Positions 26,685 through 37,621 of a stretch of DNA of 64,000 nucleotides are shown here, one piece after another. Both the position numbers and the translations under genes were made by a program. Every line of letters begins with the position of its first letter. The stretch's first letter is position 1. A model generated the notes under the pieces. That model ran no database searches and was not told the origin of the DNA. It was given only the letters and a program-made list of their open reading frames with translations. Source of the stretch: Micromonospora sp. WMMD1128 (lineage in GTDB: Bacteria > Actinomycetota > Actinomycetes > Mycobacteriales > Micromonosporaceae); NCBI RefSeq assembly GCF_027497235.1, contig NZ_CP114902.1:4862001-4926000 (forward strand), given 5' to 3'.

Positions 26685-29067
26685 ACACGGCGGCGAGGAC
26701 GGCGGCCTCGACGCGGGCGCGTTGCTCGTCGGGGGGCCAGCCGCCGATGAGGTAGAACGCGTCGACGACGTCCCCGCCCAGGGTGGAGATCCGGGCGGCG
26801 CGCACCTGGGCGCCGGCCTCGTCGAGCGCGCACGCGACCCGGTACAGCAGGCCGGCCGCGTCGGCGGCGCGCAACTCCAGCAGCACCGCGTCGGTGGCCG
26901 CCTCGCGGTGCCAGACGACGCGGGGCGCGGCGCCCCGGCTCCGGGCCGCGAGCGCCCGGCCGCGCAGCCGCTGGATGACCGAGACGTCGCCGGCGACCGC
27001 GCGGCGCAGGTCGGCGCTGAGCGCGATCGGGTCCGGGGCCAGCCCGTAGCGCGGCTGCACCCGGCACTCGACCAGGGCCCGCCCGTCCACCGTGGCGGCA
27101 TCCGCGGAGATCACCTCCAGCCGGTGCAGCGCCAGGCAACCGGCCACCGTGGCGAGCAGGCCACGCCGGTCGGCGGCGGCCACCGACACCCGGTCCTCCC
27201 CCAGGTGTACGACCGGCAGCGGCCCGGCGACGAGCGCCGGGTCGGGGGCCGGCGGGGCGGGCACCACGCCGGTGTCGAGCGTGGTGCGCACCCGGGACAC
27301 CAGCTCGGCGACCAGCCGGCCCTTCCAACCCGACCAGGCGGCCGGGCCGGTGGCGGCGGCGTCCGCCCGGACCAGGGCGTGCAGCAGTTCCAGGGTGGTG
27401 GTGTCGCCGACCCGTTCGGCGACACCGGCGATCGTCTTCGGATCGGACAGGTCCCGCCGGGTGGCCACGTCGGGCAGCAGCAGGTGCAGCCGGACCAGCG
27501 CGCCGATCAGCGCCACCTCGGCCGGCGGCAGCCCGATCCGGGCGGCCACCGCCTCGGCCAGCGGGGCCCCGACGGTCGAGTGGTCCCCGGGCAGTCCCTT
27601 GCCGATGTCGTGCAGGAACGCGCCGAGCAGCAGCAGGTCCGGTCGCTCCACGTCCCGGGTGTGCCGGCTCGCCTCGTACGCGGTCTGCACCAGGTGCCGG
27701 TCCAGGGTGAACCGGTGCACCGGGTTGTGCTGGGGCAGGCTGCGCAGTCGGGTCCACTCGGGCAGCCAGCCGTCGATCAGCCCGTACCTGTCGCAGGTCT
27801 CCCAAGCCGGCACCAGACCGGGACCGGCGCCGAGCAGGGTGATCAGCGCGGCCCGGGCGGCCGGCGGCCAGGGCGCGGGCAGCGGCGGACAGTAGGCGGC
27901 CAGCCACTCGCAGGTGGCGCGCGCGATGGGCAGTCGGGTGGTGGCCGCCGCGGCGGCGACCCGCAGGGACAGGCTCGGGTCGGGTCGGGCCCCGATCGCG
28001 GTCCGGGCGAGCACCAGCTCGCCGTCCTGCTCGACGACGTCGCGGGCGACCGGGCGACGCAGCGGCCGGCCGGGGGCGGCGCGGTGCCGGCCGGAGCGGA
28101 TCCGGTCGGCGGCCCGCCAGGCGTCGTCGAGGGCGTGGCGGACCGTACGCGCGTCCCCGGCCACCAGTCGCAGCAGCGCGTCCCCCTCGGCCGGCGGGGC
28201 GGCGTCGCCGGGGCCGGCCCCGTTGCTGCCCGGCCCGGCGTCGGGCACGGCGGCGTCGGCCACGGCGCCGTCGGCCACGGCGCCGTTGGGCACGGCGAGC
28301 GGGGGTTGTCGCAGCCCGAGCAGGGCGGCCACGCCGTCGCGTTCCTGGGCGACCAGGCGGTCGACCCGGCGGCCGACCTGCTGGTGCAGGGCGTCGCGGG
28401 TGTCCAGCAGGCGCCGGTGCGCGGCGTGGACGGCCGGCCGGAGCGCGTCCGTGACGCCGGCGGTGGCGATGGCCCGCAGGATGCCGACGTCGCGCAGCCC
28501 GCCGGCGGCCTCCTTGAGGTCGCCCTCCAGCAGGAAGGCCAGTTCGCCGTGGGCCTCCCAGCGGGCCGTGGTGATCTCGCGGAGCCCGGGTAGCTGGCGG
28601 ATCGCGGTGCGCCGCCAGTGGTCGGTGGCGGTGCGGGCGAGTTGGTCGGTCAGGGCCGGGTCGCCGGCCACGTGCCGCGCGTCGAGCAGGCCCAGCGCGA
28701 CCTTCACGTCGTCCTGGGCCACCGACAGCGCCTCGGCGACGGTCCGCACCGAGTGGTCGAGCCGCAGCCCGGCGTCCCAGATCGGATACCAGAGCGCGGC
28801 GGCCAACTCGTCGATGCCGGGCACTCCGGCGTGCAGCAGCACCAGGTCGAGGTCGCCGTAGGGGGCGCACTCGCGGCGGCCCAGCCCGCCCACCGCGACG
28901 AGCGCCACACCGGCCCGGCCCGGGAAGATCCGACGCAGCCAGGCGTCGAGCGCGTCGGCCCGGGCGGACCGGGCCGCCTGACCGACGCCTCCGGGGACGC
29001 CGACGACCTCGTTGACCGCGGACACGCCGCCCCCACCGGGGCCGGTTGCCGTGGTCAACGAGGTCAC
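26683..29067 (-). CDS. glnD: Bifunctional uridylyl/adenylyl-transferase GlnD of PII
   Basis: 794 residues. It modifies PII according to nitrogen state; in actinobacteria the known modification is adenylylation. The nucleotidyltransferase domain has VGGLGRRECAPYGDLDLVLL (about 55-75), the HD domain LLLGAFLHDIGKGLPGDHST (about 480-500), and two ACT domains follow at the C-terminus. Last gene of the amtB-glnB-glnD operon, 17 nt after glnB. Ala/Gly/Pro-rich stretches around 255-275 are inserted between domains. Confidence 0.95.
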   Translation of the reverse strand: MTSLTTATGPGGGGVSAVNEVVGVPGGVGQAARSARADALDAWLRRIFPGRAGVALVAVGGLGRRECAPYGDLDLVLLHAGVPGIDELAAALWYPIWDAGLRLDHSVRTVAEALSVAQDDVKVALGLLDARHVAGDPALTDQLARTATDHWRRTAIRQLPGLREITTARWEAHGELAFLLEGDLKEAAGGLRDVGILRAIATAGVTDALRPAVHAAHRRLLDTRDALHQQVGRRVDRLVAQERDGVAALLGLRQPPLAVPNGAVADGAVADAAVPDAGPGSNGAGPGDAAPPAEGDALLRLVAGDARTVRHALDDAWRAADRIRSGRHRAAPGRPLRRPVARDVVEQDGELVLARTAIGARPDPSLSLRVAAAAATTRLPIARATCEWLAAYCPPLPAPWPPAARAALITLLGAGPGLVPAWETCDRYGLIDGWLPEWTRLRSLPQHNPVHRFTLDRHLVQTAYEASRHTRDVERPDLLLLGAFLHDIGKGLPGDHSTVGAPLAEAVAARIGLPPAEVALIGALVRLHLLLPDVATRRDLSDPKTIAGVAERVGDTTTLELLHALVRADAAATGPAAWSGWKGRLVAELVSRVRTTLDTGVVPAPPAPDPALVAGPLPVVHLGEDRVSVAAADRRGLLATVAGCLALHRLEVISADAATVDGRALVECRVQPRYGLAPDPIALSADLRRAVAGDVSVIQRLRGRALAARSRGAAPRVVWHREAATDAVLLELRAADAAGLLYRVACALDEAGAQVRAARISTLGGDVVDAFYLIGGWPPDEQRARVEAAVLAAV

Positions 29068-29084
29068 GTCGGCGGGTTCCGTGC

Positions 29085-30807
<1,723 letters not shown>

Positions 30808-30898
30808 GCTGCCTCCTCTCGGTGTCGTATTCCTCCCTCCGACTGAGTCCTGGCAGCATCGCCCGTCAGCCGGTTGCGCGGAAGCTTGGTCGGCCGCT

Positions 30899-30958
30899 GT
30901 TTCCGGCACCGACACCGCTCGATTTCCGACACGTGACGGGTTGTTTCCGGCGTGTGAA
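30899..30958 (-). promoter_or_regulatory. Three GlnR-like half-site pairs upstream of amtB
   Basis: On the reverse strand three motifs fit the actinobacterial GlnR pattern GTNAC-N6-GAAAC: TTCAC-N6-GAAAC (30943-30958), GTCAC-N6-GAAAT (30922-30937) and TGTCG-N6-GAAAC (30899-30914). The middle one is an almost exact match and the first two are 5 nt apart. They lie 92-151 nt before the amtB start in a 166-nt gap. GlnR activating amtB-glnB-glnD under nitrogen limitation is established in Streptomyces; the site here is inferred. Confidence 0.7.
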
Positions 30959-30973
30959 GAACGTGGATCTTGC

Positions 30974-31837
30974 TCAGCGCAGCGCGTGCTCGAGGTGGTG
31001 ACGTTCGTAGTCGAGCAGGCGCAGGTCCCGGATCGGCCGGCGGAGGTGGCCCTTGTGCACGATCCGGACGAACGCCGGCTCACCCGCGGCGGCCATCCGC
31101 CGGATGCCCTCGACGTGGTCGACGATGCGCTTGCGGATGGTGCGGATGAGCCGGTGCCGGTCCCGCGGGATCAACCCGTACGCGTCGGCGAACAGGCGCA
31201 GCCGGCGCGGCCGGTCGGGGTGTTTCCAACCGAGCGTGATCGAGTCCCGGTCCGAGAAGATCGGCACCCAGGTCCACGCCGCGTACGCCACGTCGTAGAT
31301 CCGGGCGCCGGGCGAGGCGAGGTCGAAGTCGATCAGCCCGAGCGTGCCGTCGGGCCGCCAGATCACGTTGTGCGGCGCGGCGTCGTGGTGGCAGATGACC
31401 TCGGTGTCCGGCGGGGGCGGCCCGAACGAGCGCCAGACCGCGCCGGGCGGCGGCGTGAAACCGTACTGGGCGTCGTGGAACATCCGCAGCATGGTGGCCA
31501 CGGTGACCAGGGCTTCGTCGGTCACCCAGTGCGGGGCCAACGGGTATTCCCCGCACTCCCCTTCCAGGTAGGACAGGACCTCCCGGTTGCGCTCGTCCAT
31601 GCCGAGCGCGCGCGGGGCGCCGGTGAAGCCGACGTATTCCAGGTGGCGCAGCAGGGCGTGCACCGAGGGCGTCCACGGGCCGGCGTTGCGCCGGACCGTG
31701 TCGCCCACCCGCACCACGGTGCTGACGTTCCCGCCGTGCAGCGGGATCTCCTGCGAAGTCACGTACGGTCTCCCGAGGCGCGGCGCCGGGTGGTCGGGGT
31801 CGCGCCACCCCGCGTAGGCGCGATCGTCGTTCGTCAC
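30974..31837 (-). CDS. Aminoglycoside phosphotransferase-family kinase
   Basis: 287 residues from GTG 31837. APH/choline kinase fold: ICHHDAAPHNVIWRPDGTLG carries the catalytic loop (HxDxxxxN) and LIDFDLASPG the DFG-like Mg motif. Such proteins phosphorylate antibiotics, sugars or other small molecules; substrate unknown. A TAGCCT box 5 nt upstream indicates a leaderless transcript. Confidence 0.87.
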   Translation of the reverse strand: MTNDDRAYAGWRDPDHPAPRLGRPYVTSQEIPLHGGNVSTVVRVGDTVRRNAGPWTPSVHALLRHLEYVGFTGAPRALGMDERNREVLSYLEGECGEYPLAPHWVTDEALVTVATMLRMFHDAQYGFTPPPGAVWRSFGPPPPDTEVICHHDAAPHNVIWRPDGTLGLIDFDLASPGARIYDVAYAAWTWVPIFSDRDSITLGWKHPDRPRRLRLFADAYGLIPRDRHRLIRTIRKRIVDHVEGIRRMAAAGEPAFVRIVHKGHLRRPIRDLRLLDYERHHLEHALR

Positions 31838-31842
31838 GGGAG

Positions 31843-31848
31843 AGGCTA
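31843..31848 (-). promoter_or_regulatory. -10 box (TAGCCT) inside the ftsY stop
   Basis: Read leftward, TAGCCT is followed by 5 nt and GTG 31837. Its first three bases are also the TAG stop codon of ftsY, so the promoter lies on the end of that gene. Confidence 0.5.
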
Positions 31849-33027
31849 CGCGTCCCGGCCGAGCGGCTCGGTGCCGAGCAGCGCGTCGACGAACTGCGCC
31901 GGGTCGAACGGGGCCAGGTCGTCCTTCCCCTCCCCGAGGCCGACCAGCTTCACCGGGATGCCGAGCTTGCGCTGCACGGCGATCACGATGCCGCCCTTGG
32001 CCGTCCCGTCGAGCTTGGTCAACACCACGCCGGTGACGTTGACCGCCTCGGTGAAGACCCGCGCCTGCTCCAGCCCGTTCTGGCCGGTGGTGGCGTCGAG
32101 GATCAGCAGCGTCTCGTCGATCGGGCCGTGCTTCTCCACCACCCGCTTGACCTTGCCCAGCTCGTCCATCAGGCCGACCTTGTTCTGGAGCCGGCCGGCG
32201 GTGTCGATGAGCACGGTGTCGACGCCGGTGTCGATGCCGCGCCGGACCGCGTCGAACGCGACGCTTGCCGGGTCGGCGGCCTCCGGCCCGCGGACCGTCT
32301 CCGCGCCCACCCGGCCGCCCCACGTCTCCAGTTGGTCGGCGGCGGCGGCCCGGAACGTGTCGGCCGCGCCGAGCAGCACGCTCCGGCCGTCCGCGACCAG
32401 CACCCGGGCGATCTTGCCGCAGGTGGTGGTCTTGCCGGCGCCGTTGACGCCGACCACGAGCACCACGGCCGGGACGCCGTCGGTCGGGGTGGTCCGCAGC
32501 GACCGGTCCAGGCTCGGGTCGAGCGCGTTGACCAGCTCGGTGGCGAGCAGCGTCCGCAGCTCGTCGCCGGTGCGGGTGCCGAGCACCCGGGTCCGCTCGC
32601 GCAGCCGGTCGACGATCTCCCGGGTGGAGTCGATGCCGACGTCGGCGGTGATCAGGCTGTCCTCGATCTCCTCCCAGGTGTCCTCGTCGAGCCGGTCCCG
32701 GCTGAGCAGGCCGAGCAGGCCCTTGCCGAAGGCGTTCTGGGAGCGGGACAGCCGGGAGCGCAGCCGGACCAGGCGGCCGGCGGTGGGCTCGGGCACCTCC
32801 AGCGGGGGCGCCTCGACCGGCGGCGCCTCGACCACCACGCCGGTGCTCAGGTCCGCCTCCGGGGCCTCCACCGGCGGGCCGGCCAGATCCTCCTCGGTGC
32901 GGGTGTCGACCTCCGTGCGCGGCAGCGGCGGCTGCGGGCGCCGGCGCAGCCGGGGCACCACGAGGCTCAGGCCGCCGATGATGAGCACGCCGAGCAGGGC
33001 GAGAGCGACGAGGAGGTATTCCTTCAT
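31846..33027 (-). CDS. ftsY: Signal recognition particle receptor FtsY
   Basis: 393 residues. One N-terminal membrane helix (about 4-24) and a Pro/Glu linker rich in VEAPP repeats (about 50-85) precede the NG GTPase domain with GVNGAGKT at 193-200, DTAGRLQNK and LTKLDGTAKGG. It docks Ffh-ribosome complexes on the membrane. Membrane-anchored FtsY is typical of actinomycetes. Divergent from the PhoD-like gene across 148 nt. Confidence 0.96.
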   Translation of the reverse strand: MKEYLLVALALLGVLIIGGLSLVVPRLRRRPQPPLPRTEVDTRTEEDLAGPPVEAPEADLSTGVVVEAPPVEAPPLEVPEPTAGRLVRLRSRLSRSQNAFGKGLLGLLSRDRLDEDTWEEIEDSLITADVGIDSTREIVDRLRERTRVLGTRTGDELRTLLATELVNALDPSLDRSLRTTPTDGVPAVVLVVGVNGAGKTTTCGKIARVLVADGRSVLLGAADTFRAAAADQLETWGGRVGAETVRGPEAADPASVAFDAVRRGIDTGVDTVLIDTAGRLQNKVGLMDELGKVKRVVEKHGPIDETLLILDATTGQNGLEQARVFTEAVNVTGVVLTKLDGTAKGGIVIAVQRKLGIPVKLVGLGEGKDDLAPFDPAQFVDALLGTEPLGRDA

Positions 33028-33175
33028 GCCCGAAATCCTGTCAGATGCCGGCGACGGCGTCCCACTCACCGCCTCGGCACGCGAACAACCTGCGGGTACG
33101 CTCGCTGCTGGACGGCGCGCCGCAACCGCCGGCCGGGTAGGAAGTGACCGAAACGATCTTGTCGGAGGTAGCCTC

Positions 33176-34888
33176 GTGCCCGGTTCCCGCCTGCTCATCG
33201 GCCCGCTGCTGCGTCGGGTCGTCGACACGCGGGCGACGATCTGGGTGGAGACGAGCGCGCCCGCGGTGGTCACCGTCCGCACGGCCGACGGCGCGGGCGG
33301 CAGCGCGCCCACCTTCTCCGCGTACGACCACCACTACGCGCTCGTGGTGGTGACCGGGCTCACCCCGGACGCCGCCACCCGGTACGAGGTGCTGATCGAC
33401 GACGAGGTGGCCTGGCCACTGCCGGACAGCGACTTCCCGCCCAGCGTGATCCGCACCCGCGCGGCCGACGACGCCGACCAGCCGGTGAGCCTGGTCTTCG
33501 GCTCCTGCCGGGAGACCACCCAGCACTCCACCGCGCGCAAGCTGCCGCCGGACGCGCTCGACGCGTACGCCCGGCGGGTGATGGCCGCGCCCGAGGAGGT
33601 CGCGCTGCCCGACCTGCTGGTGCTGCTCGGCGACCAGGTCTACGCCGACGAGACCTCGCCGACGGTGCGCAAGCTGCTCAAGCGGCGCCGCCGGCGGCCG
33701 AAGGACGCCCCGGCGACCCAGGTGGTGAGCTTCGACGAATACACGAAGCTCTACCTGGAGTCCTGGCGCGACCCGGAGATCCGCTGGCTGCTCTCCACCG
33801 TGCCGAGCGTGATGATCTTCGACGACCACGAGGTCATCGACGACTGGAACACCTCACAGTCGTGGCGGGCGGACATGCGCGAGCAGCCGTGGTGGGCCGA
33901 GCGGATCCGCAGCGGCCTCGCCTCCTACTGGGTCTACCAGCACCTGGGCAACCTGAGCCCGGACGAGATCGCCGCCGACCCGGTGTACGCGAAGGTGACG
34001 GCCGCCGAGGACGCCACCGGCGTGCTGCACGAGTTCGGTGAGCGGGTGGACACCGAGGCCGACCTGGCGCACGACACCGAGCGCTGGCGGGCCGTGCAGT
34101 ACCAGTGGAGCTACGCGCTGGACCTGGGGCGGACCCGCCTGGTCATGCTGGACAACCGGTCCAGCCGGGTGCTGCTGCCGGGCCACCGGGCGATGCTGCC
34201 GCCGGGCGAGTGGTCCTGGTTCCTGGACCAGGCGCACGGCGCCTACGACCACCTGGTGGTGGGCACCTCGTTGCCGTGGCTGCTGCCGCCGGGCATCCAC
34301 CACGTGGAGGCGTGGAACGAGCGCCTGGCCGACTCCGACCGGCCCTGGGTGGCTCGGCTGGCCGAGCGGATGCGCCGCGCCTGGGACCTGGAGCACTGGG
34401 CGGCGTTCACCCGTTCCTTCGACGCGCTCGGCGACGTGTTCGCCCGGCTGGGCAGCGGCGGCGCGGCGCGCACCGGCGCCCGGGTGGGCGCCGGGCCGGC
34501 GTACCCGCGCCCGGCGTCGATCAGCGTGCTCTCCGGCGACGTGCACCACTCGTACGTGGCCCGGGCCCGGTTCGCCGACCGGGGCGTCCGCACGCCCGTG
34601 CACCAGCTCACCTGCTCGCCGATCCACAACCAGGTGCCGGCCGCGATGCGTCCGCTGATGACGCTCGGCTGGAACCCGGGTCCGGCCGGCGCGACGCGGG
34701 CGCTGGCCCGGTCGGCCGGGGTACGCCGGCCGCTGGTGCGGTGGCGGAAGCTGGCCGGTCCCTACTTCGGCAACGCGGTGGCCACGCTCACCCACCGGGG
34801 CCGGTCGGCCGCCGTGGTGATCGAGGGCACCACCAGCGGGGGCGAGCTGCGGCCGGTGGCGCGCCAGCGGCTCACCGACGGGGAATGA
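33176..34888 (+). CDS. PhoD-like metallophosphatase
   Basis: 570 residues from GTG 33176, with GGAGG 7 nt upstream. An N-terminal fibronectin-like region (about 1-100) is followed by the phosphodiesterase/alkaline phosphatase D core: VFGSCRET, LLGDQVYADE, FDDHEVIDDWN and LSGDVHHSYV provide the metal ligands. No Tat or Sec signal is visible, unlike classical PhoD, so it is probably cytoplasmic. The open frame runs far upstream but only as a GC artefact. Confidence 0.88.
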   Translation: MPGSRLLIGPLLRRVVDTRATIWVETSAPAVVTVRTADGAGGSAPTFSAYDHHYALVVVTGLTPDAATRYEVLIDDEVAWPLPDSDFPPSVIRTRAADDADQPVSLVFGSCRETTQHSTARKLPPDALDAYARRVMAAPEEVALPDLLVLLGDQVYADETSPTVRKLLKRRRRRPKDAPATQVVSFDEYTKLYLESWRDPEIRWLLSTVPSVMIFDDHEVIDDWNTSQSWRADMREQPWWAERIRSGLASYWVYQHLGNLSPDEIAADPVYAKVTAAEDATGVLHEFGERVDTEADLAHDTERWRAVQYQWSYALDLGRTRLVMLDNRSSRVLLPGHRAMLPPGEWSWFLDQAHGAYDHLVVGTSLPWLLPPGIHHVEAWNERLADSDRPWVARLAERMRRAWDLEHWAAFTRSFDALGDVFARLGSGGAARTGARVGAGPAYPRPASISVLSGDVHHSYVARARFADRGVRTPVHQLTCSPIHNQVPAAMRPLMTLGWNPGPAGATRALARSAGVRRPLVRWRKLAGPYFGNAVATLTHRGRSAAVVIEGTTSGGELRPVARQRLTDGE

Positions 34889-34889
34889 C

Positions 34890-34895
34890 TATCCT
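34890..34895 (+). promoter_or_regulatory. -10 box (TATCCT) of the MarR gene, leaderless
   Basis: TATCCT is followed by a 6-nt spacer and GTG 34902. The box starts right after the stop of the PhoD-like gene. Confidence 0.6.
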
Positions 34896-34901
34896 CTGAG
34901 C

Positions 34902-35327
34902 GTGGACGAGCCGCTGCGCGCCGTGGAAGACGAACTGACCGCGCTGTTGCGTCGCGGCCGGGCGCTGTCCTGGGAGATCGCCCGCGAGGTCCACCCGAAC
35001 CTGGAGCCGAACGCGTACGGGCTGCTGCTGTGGCTGCGCCGCTCCGGGCAGATCCGCCTCACCGACCTGGCGGTGAAGCTGGGCATCGGCAAGGGCACGC
35101 TGAGCCGGCAGATCGGCGGCCTGGAGGCGCTGGGCCTGGTCCGGCGCGACCCGGACCCGACCGACCGGCGGGCCGCCCAGCTCAGCCTCACCGAGGAGGG
35201 CACCCGGCGGTTCGACGGGGCGCGGGCGGCCCGGCTGGGCCAGATCCGGCGTTCGCTCGAAGACTGGCCGAAACAGGACGTGGCGGACTTCGCCCGGCTG
35301 ATGCACCGGTTCAACGAGACGTTCTGA
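34902..35327 (+). CDS. MarR family transcriptional regulator
   Basis: 141 residues from GTG 34902. Winged helix: LTDLAVKLGIGKGTLSRQIG recognition region, then LVRRDPDPTDRRAAQLSLTE wing. It precedes an MFS drug exporter whose promoter contains two dyads that this dimer probably binds, so it is likely the ligand-responsive repressor of that pump. Confidence 0.93.
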   Translation: MDEPLRAVEDELTALLRRGRALSWEIAREVHPNLEPNAYGLLLWLRRSGQIRLTDLAVKLGIGKGTLSRQIGGLEALGLVRRDPDPTDRRAAQLSLTEEGTRRFDGARAARLGQIRRSLEDWPKQDVADFARLMHRFNETF

Positions 35328-35367
35328 CCTGCGCCGCCGGGGAATAGGACGCGCACCACTCGCGGTT

Positions 35368-35408
35368 GTTGCTTTGGGCAACCAAACCATACGGTTGCCC
35401 AAGGCAAC
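35368..35408 (+). promoter_or_regulatory. Paired operator dyads before the MFS exporter
   Basis: Two 15-bp dyads, GTTGC-N5-GCAAC, lie at 35368-35382 and 35394-35408, with centres 26 bp apart. The two together also form a larger inverted repeat. They sit 33-73 nt upstream of the exporter start, in the 113-nt gap after the MarR gene, and fit a pair of MarR dimers on the promoter. Confidence 0.75.
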
Positions 35409-35440
35409 GCTCCACCTTCCCCCTTCGGAGGCACTCCACG

Positions 35441-37060
35441 ATGACCCAGGCGACCGCGCCCACCCGGGCGACCGCCGTCGACATGTCCCACCGGCAGATC
35501 CTGGAGGCGCTCTCCGGCCTGCTGCTGGGCATGTTCGTCGCGATCCTCTCCTCCACGGTCGTCTCGAACGCGCTGCCGCGGATCATCACCGACCTGCACG
35601 GCACCCAGTCCGCGTACACCTGGGTCGTCACCTCGACCCTGCTGGCGACCACCGCGACCACCCCGATCTGGGGCAAGCTCGCGGACCTGACCAGCAAGAA
35701 GATCCTGGTCCAGCTCGCCCTGGTGGTCTTCGTGCTGGGCTCGGTGCTGGCCGGGCAGGCCCAGACGACGGGCGAGCTGATCGCCTGCCGGGTGGTGCAG
35801 GGCGTCGGCGCGGGCGGCCTCACCGCCCTCGCCCAGGTGATCATGGCGACGATGATCGTTCCGCGCGAGCGCGGCCGGTACAGCGGCTACCTCGGCGCGG
35901 TGATGGCCGTCGGCACCATCGGCGGCCCGCTGATCGGCGGCGTGATCGTGGACACCGACTGGCTCGGCTGGCGCTGGTGCTTCTACGTCGGCGTGCCGTT
36001 CGCCGTGCTCGCCCTGATCGTGCTCCAGCGGACGCTGCACCTGCCCGTGGTCAAGCGCAAGGTGACCATCGACTGGTGGGGCGCCACCCTGATCACCGCC
36101 GCCGTCTCGGTGCTGCTCATCTGGATCACCCTGGCCGGCGACAAGTACGACTGGATCTCCTGGACCAGCGCGGCCATGGTGACCGGCGCGATCCTGCTCG
36201 GGGCGCTCGCCGTCCGGGTCGAGCAGCGGGCCACCGAGCCGATGATCCCGCCGCGGCTGTTCCGCAACCGCACCATCACACTCGCCGTGCTCGCCAGCAT
36301 CGCGGTCGGCGTCGGCATGTTCGGCGCCTCCGTCTTCCTCGGGCAGTACTTCCAGATCAGCCGCGGCGAGAGCCCGACCATGGCCGGCCTGATGACGCTG
36401 CCGATGATCGGCGGCCTGCTCGTCGCCTCCACCGTGGTCGGCCGCATCATCACCAGCACCGGCCGGTGGAAGCGTTGGCTGGTGACCGGCTCGACGCTGC
36501 TCACCGCCGGCTTCGCGCTGATGGGCAGCATGCGCCAGGACACCCCGTACTGGCGGCTCGCGATCTTCATGGCGCTCATCGGCCTCGGCCTCGGCATGAC
36601 CATGCAGAACCTGGTGCTGGCCGTGCAGAACACCGTCGGCACGCACGAGCTCGGCGCGGCCAGCTCGGTCGTGGCCTTCTTCCGCAGCCTCGGCGGCGCG
36701 GTCGGCGTGAGCGCGCTCGGCGCGCTGCTCGGCCACCGGGTGACCGGCTACCTGGCCGACGGACTGAGCCGGCTGGGCGTACCGGCGGCCGGCTCGGGTG
36801 GCGGCGGCGCGCTGCCGGACGTGCACGCGCTGCCCGCGCCGATCCGCGCCGTGGTGGAGTCCGCGTACGGGCACGGCGCCGGTGACATCTTCCTGGCCGC
36901 CGCCCCGTTCGGGCTGCTCGCCCTGATCGCCGTGGTGCTGATCCGGGAGGTGCCGCTGCGCCGCACCAACCGCGACCCGGTCTCCGCCGAGGTCGAGCGG
37001 GAGTCGACAGTCGCCGCCGGCAACGACGCGGTGGTGATCCGGACCGGACGGCGGGACTGA
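35441..37060 (+). CDS. MFS drug exporter, DHA2 (14-TM) family
   Basis: 539 residues from ATG 35441 with GGAG 10 nt upstream. About 14 membrane helices. The family motif A region reads GKLADLTSKKILVQ, and motif C-like glycines occur in VMAVGTIGGPLIGGVIVD. It probably exports drugs or natural products using the proton gradient. The C-terminal 35 residues are cytoplasmic. Regulated by the adjacent MarR protein. Confidence 0.92.
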   Translation: MTQATAPTRATAVDMSHRQILEALSGLLLGMFVAILSSTVVSNALPRIITDLHGTQSAYTWVVTSTLLATTATTPIWGKLADLTSKKILVQLALVVFVLGSVLAGQAQTTGELIACRVVQGVGAGGLTALAQVIMATMIVPRERGRYSGYLGAVMAVGTIGGPLIGGVIVDTDWLGWRWCFYVGVPFAVLALIVLQRTLHLPVVKRKVTIDWWGATLITAAVSVLLIWITLAGDKYDWISWTSAAMVTGAILLGALAVRVEQRATEPMIPPRLFRNRTITLAVLASIAVGVGMFGASVFLGQYFQISRGESPTMAGLMTLPMIGGLLVASTVVGRIITSTGRWKRWLVTGSTLLTAGFALMGSMRQDTPYWRLAIFMALIGLGLGMTMQNLVLAVQNTVGTHELGAASSVVAFFRSLGGAVGVSALGALLGHRVTGYLADGLSRLGVPAAGSGGGGALPDVHALPAPIRAVVESAYGHGAGDIFLAAAPFGLLALIAVVLIREVPLRRTNRDPVSAEVERESTVAAGNDAVVIRTGRRD

Positions 37061-37064
37061 GACG

Positions 37065-37553
37065 ATGGACGCGCCGGAGCGTGAGCGGTACGGCCCGCAG
37101 GCCCGGCCGTTGCCGTTCGAGCGGGGCACCGACGGGCCCCGGGTGGTGCTCGTCGGCGTGGACGGCACCCGCACCTCGCTGCGGGCCGCCGCCTACGCCG
37201 CCGGGCTGGCCCGCCGGCAGGGCTCCGGACTGGTGGTGGTGTTCGTCAGCTCGCCGCCCCCGTACAGCGGGATCATGTCCGGCGTGGTGGCCGGCGCGGT
37301 GCAGCAGACCCACGACGAGCTGGCCGACGAGCTGCGGGCCGAGTGCCGGCGCGGGGCCGAGGAGCTGGACCTGCCGGTGACGTTCCTGTGCCGGCGCGGC
37401 GACGCGTACGCCGAGCTGTGCCGGGCCGCCGACGAGCACCGGGCCGACCTGGTGGTGGTCGGCTCCTCCGAGCAGGCCGGTCACAAGCTGGTCGGCTCGG
37501 TCGCCACCCGCCTGGTCCGCACCGGCCGCTGGCCGGTCGTCGTCGTCCCCTGA
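37065..37553 (+). CDS. Universal stress protein family protein
   Basis: 162 residues. UspA fold: VVLVGVDGTRTSLRAAAYAAG at the start and DLVVVGSSEQAGHKLVGSVA near the end. The ATP-binding G-2x-G-9x-G(S/T) motif is only partly matched, so nucleotide binding is uncertain. It lies 4 nt after the MFS stop and is probably in the same transcript. Confidence 0.88.
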   Translation: MDAPERERYGPQARPLPFERGTDGPRVVLVGVDGTRTSLRAAAYAAGLARRQGSGLVVVFVSSPPPYSGIMSGVVAGAVQQTHDELADELRAECRRGAEELDLPVTFLCRRGDAYAELCRAADEHRADLVVVGSSEQAGHKLVGSVATRLVRTGRWPVVVVP

Positions 37554-37559
37554 GGGTGT

Positions 37560-37611
37560 AAGGAGGGGGCCCCGGTTAACGCATAGCGTTGTACCGGGGC
37601 CCCCGCTTAAC
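37560..37611. repeat. 52-bp GC-palindromic element, copy 3 (inverted)
   Basis: Reverse complement of the other two copies: it starts AAGGAGGGGGCCCC and ends GCTTAAC. It begins 6 nt after the universal stress protein stop, so its orientation to the upstream gene matches copies 1 and 2. Its end leaves only 10 nt before the DinB ATG, with no ribosome site between. Confidence 0.8.
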
Positions 37612-37621
37612 ATCCGGCACC

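Noticed and set aside
37589..37621. Longer start for the DinB gene
   Set aside because: The extra residues would be encoded by the 52-bp repeat and have no ribosome site.
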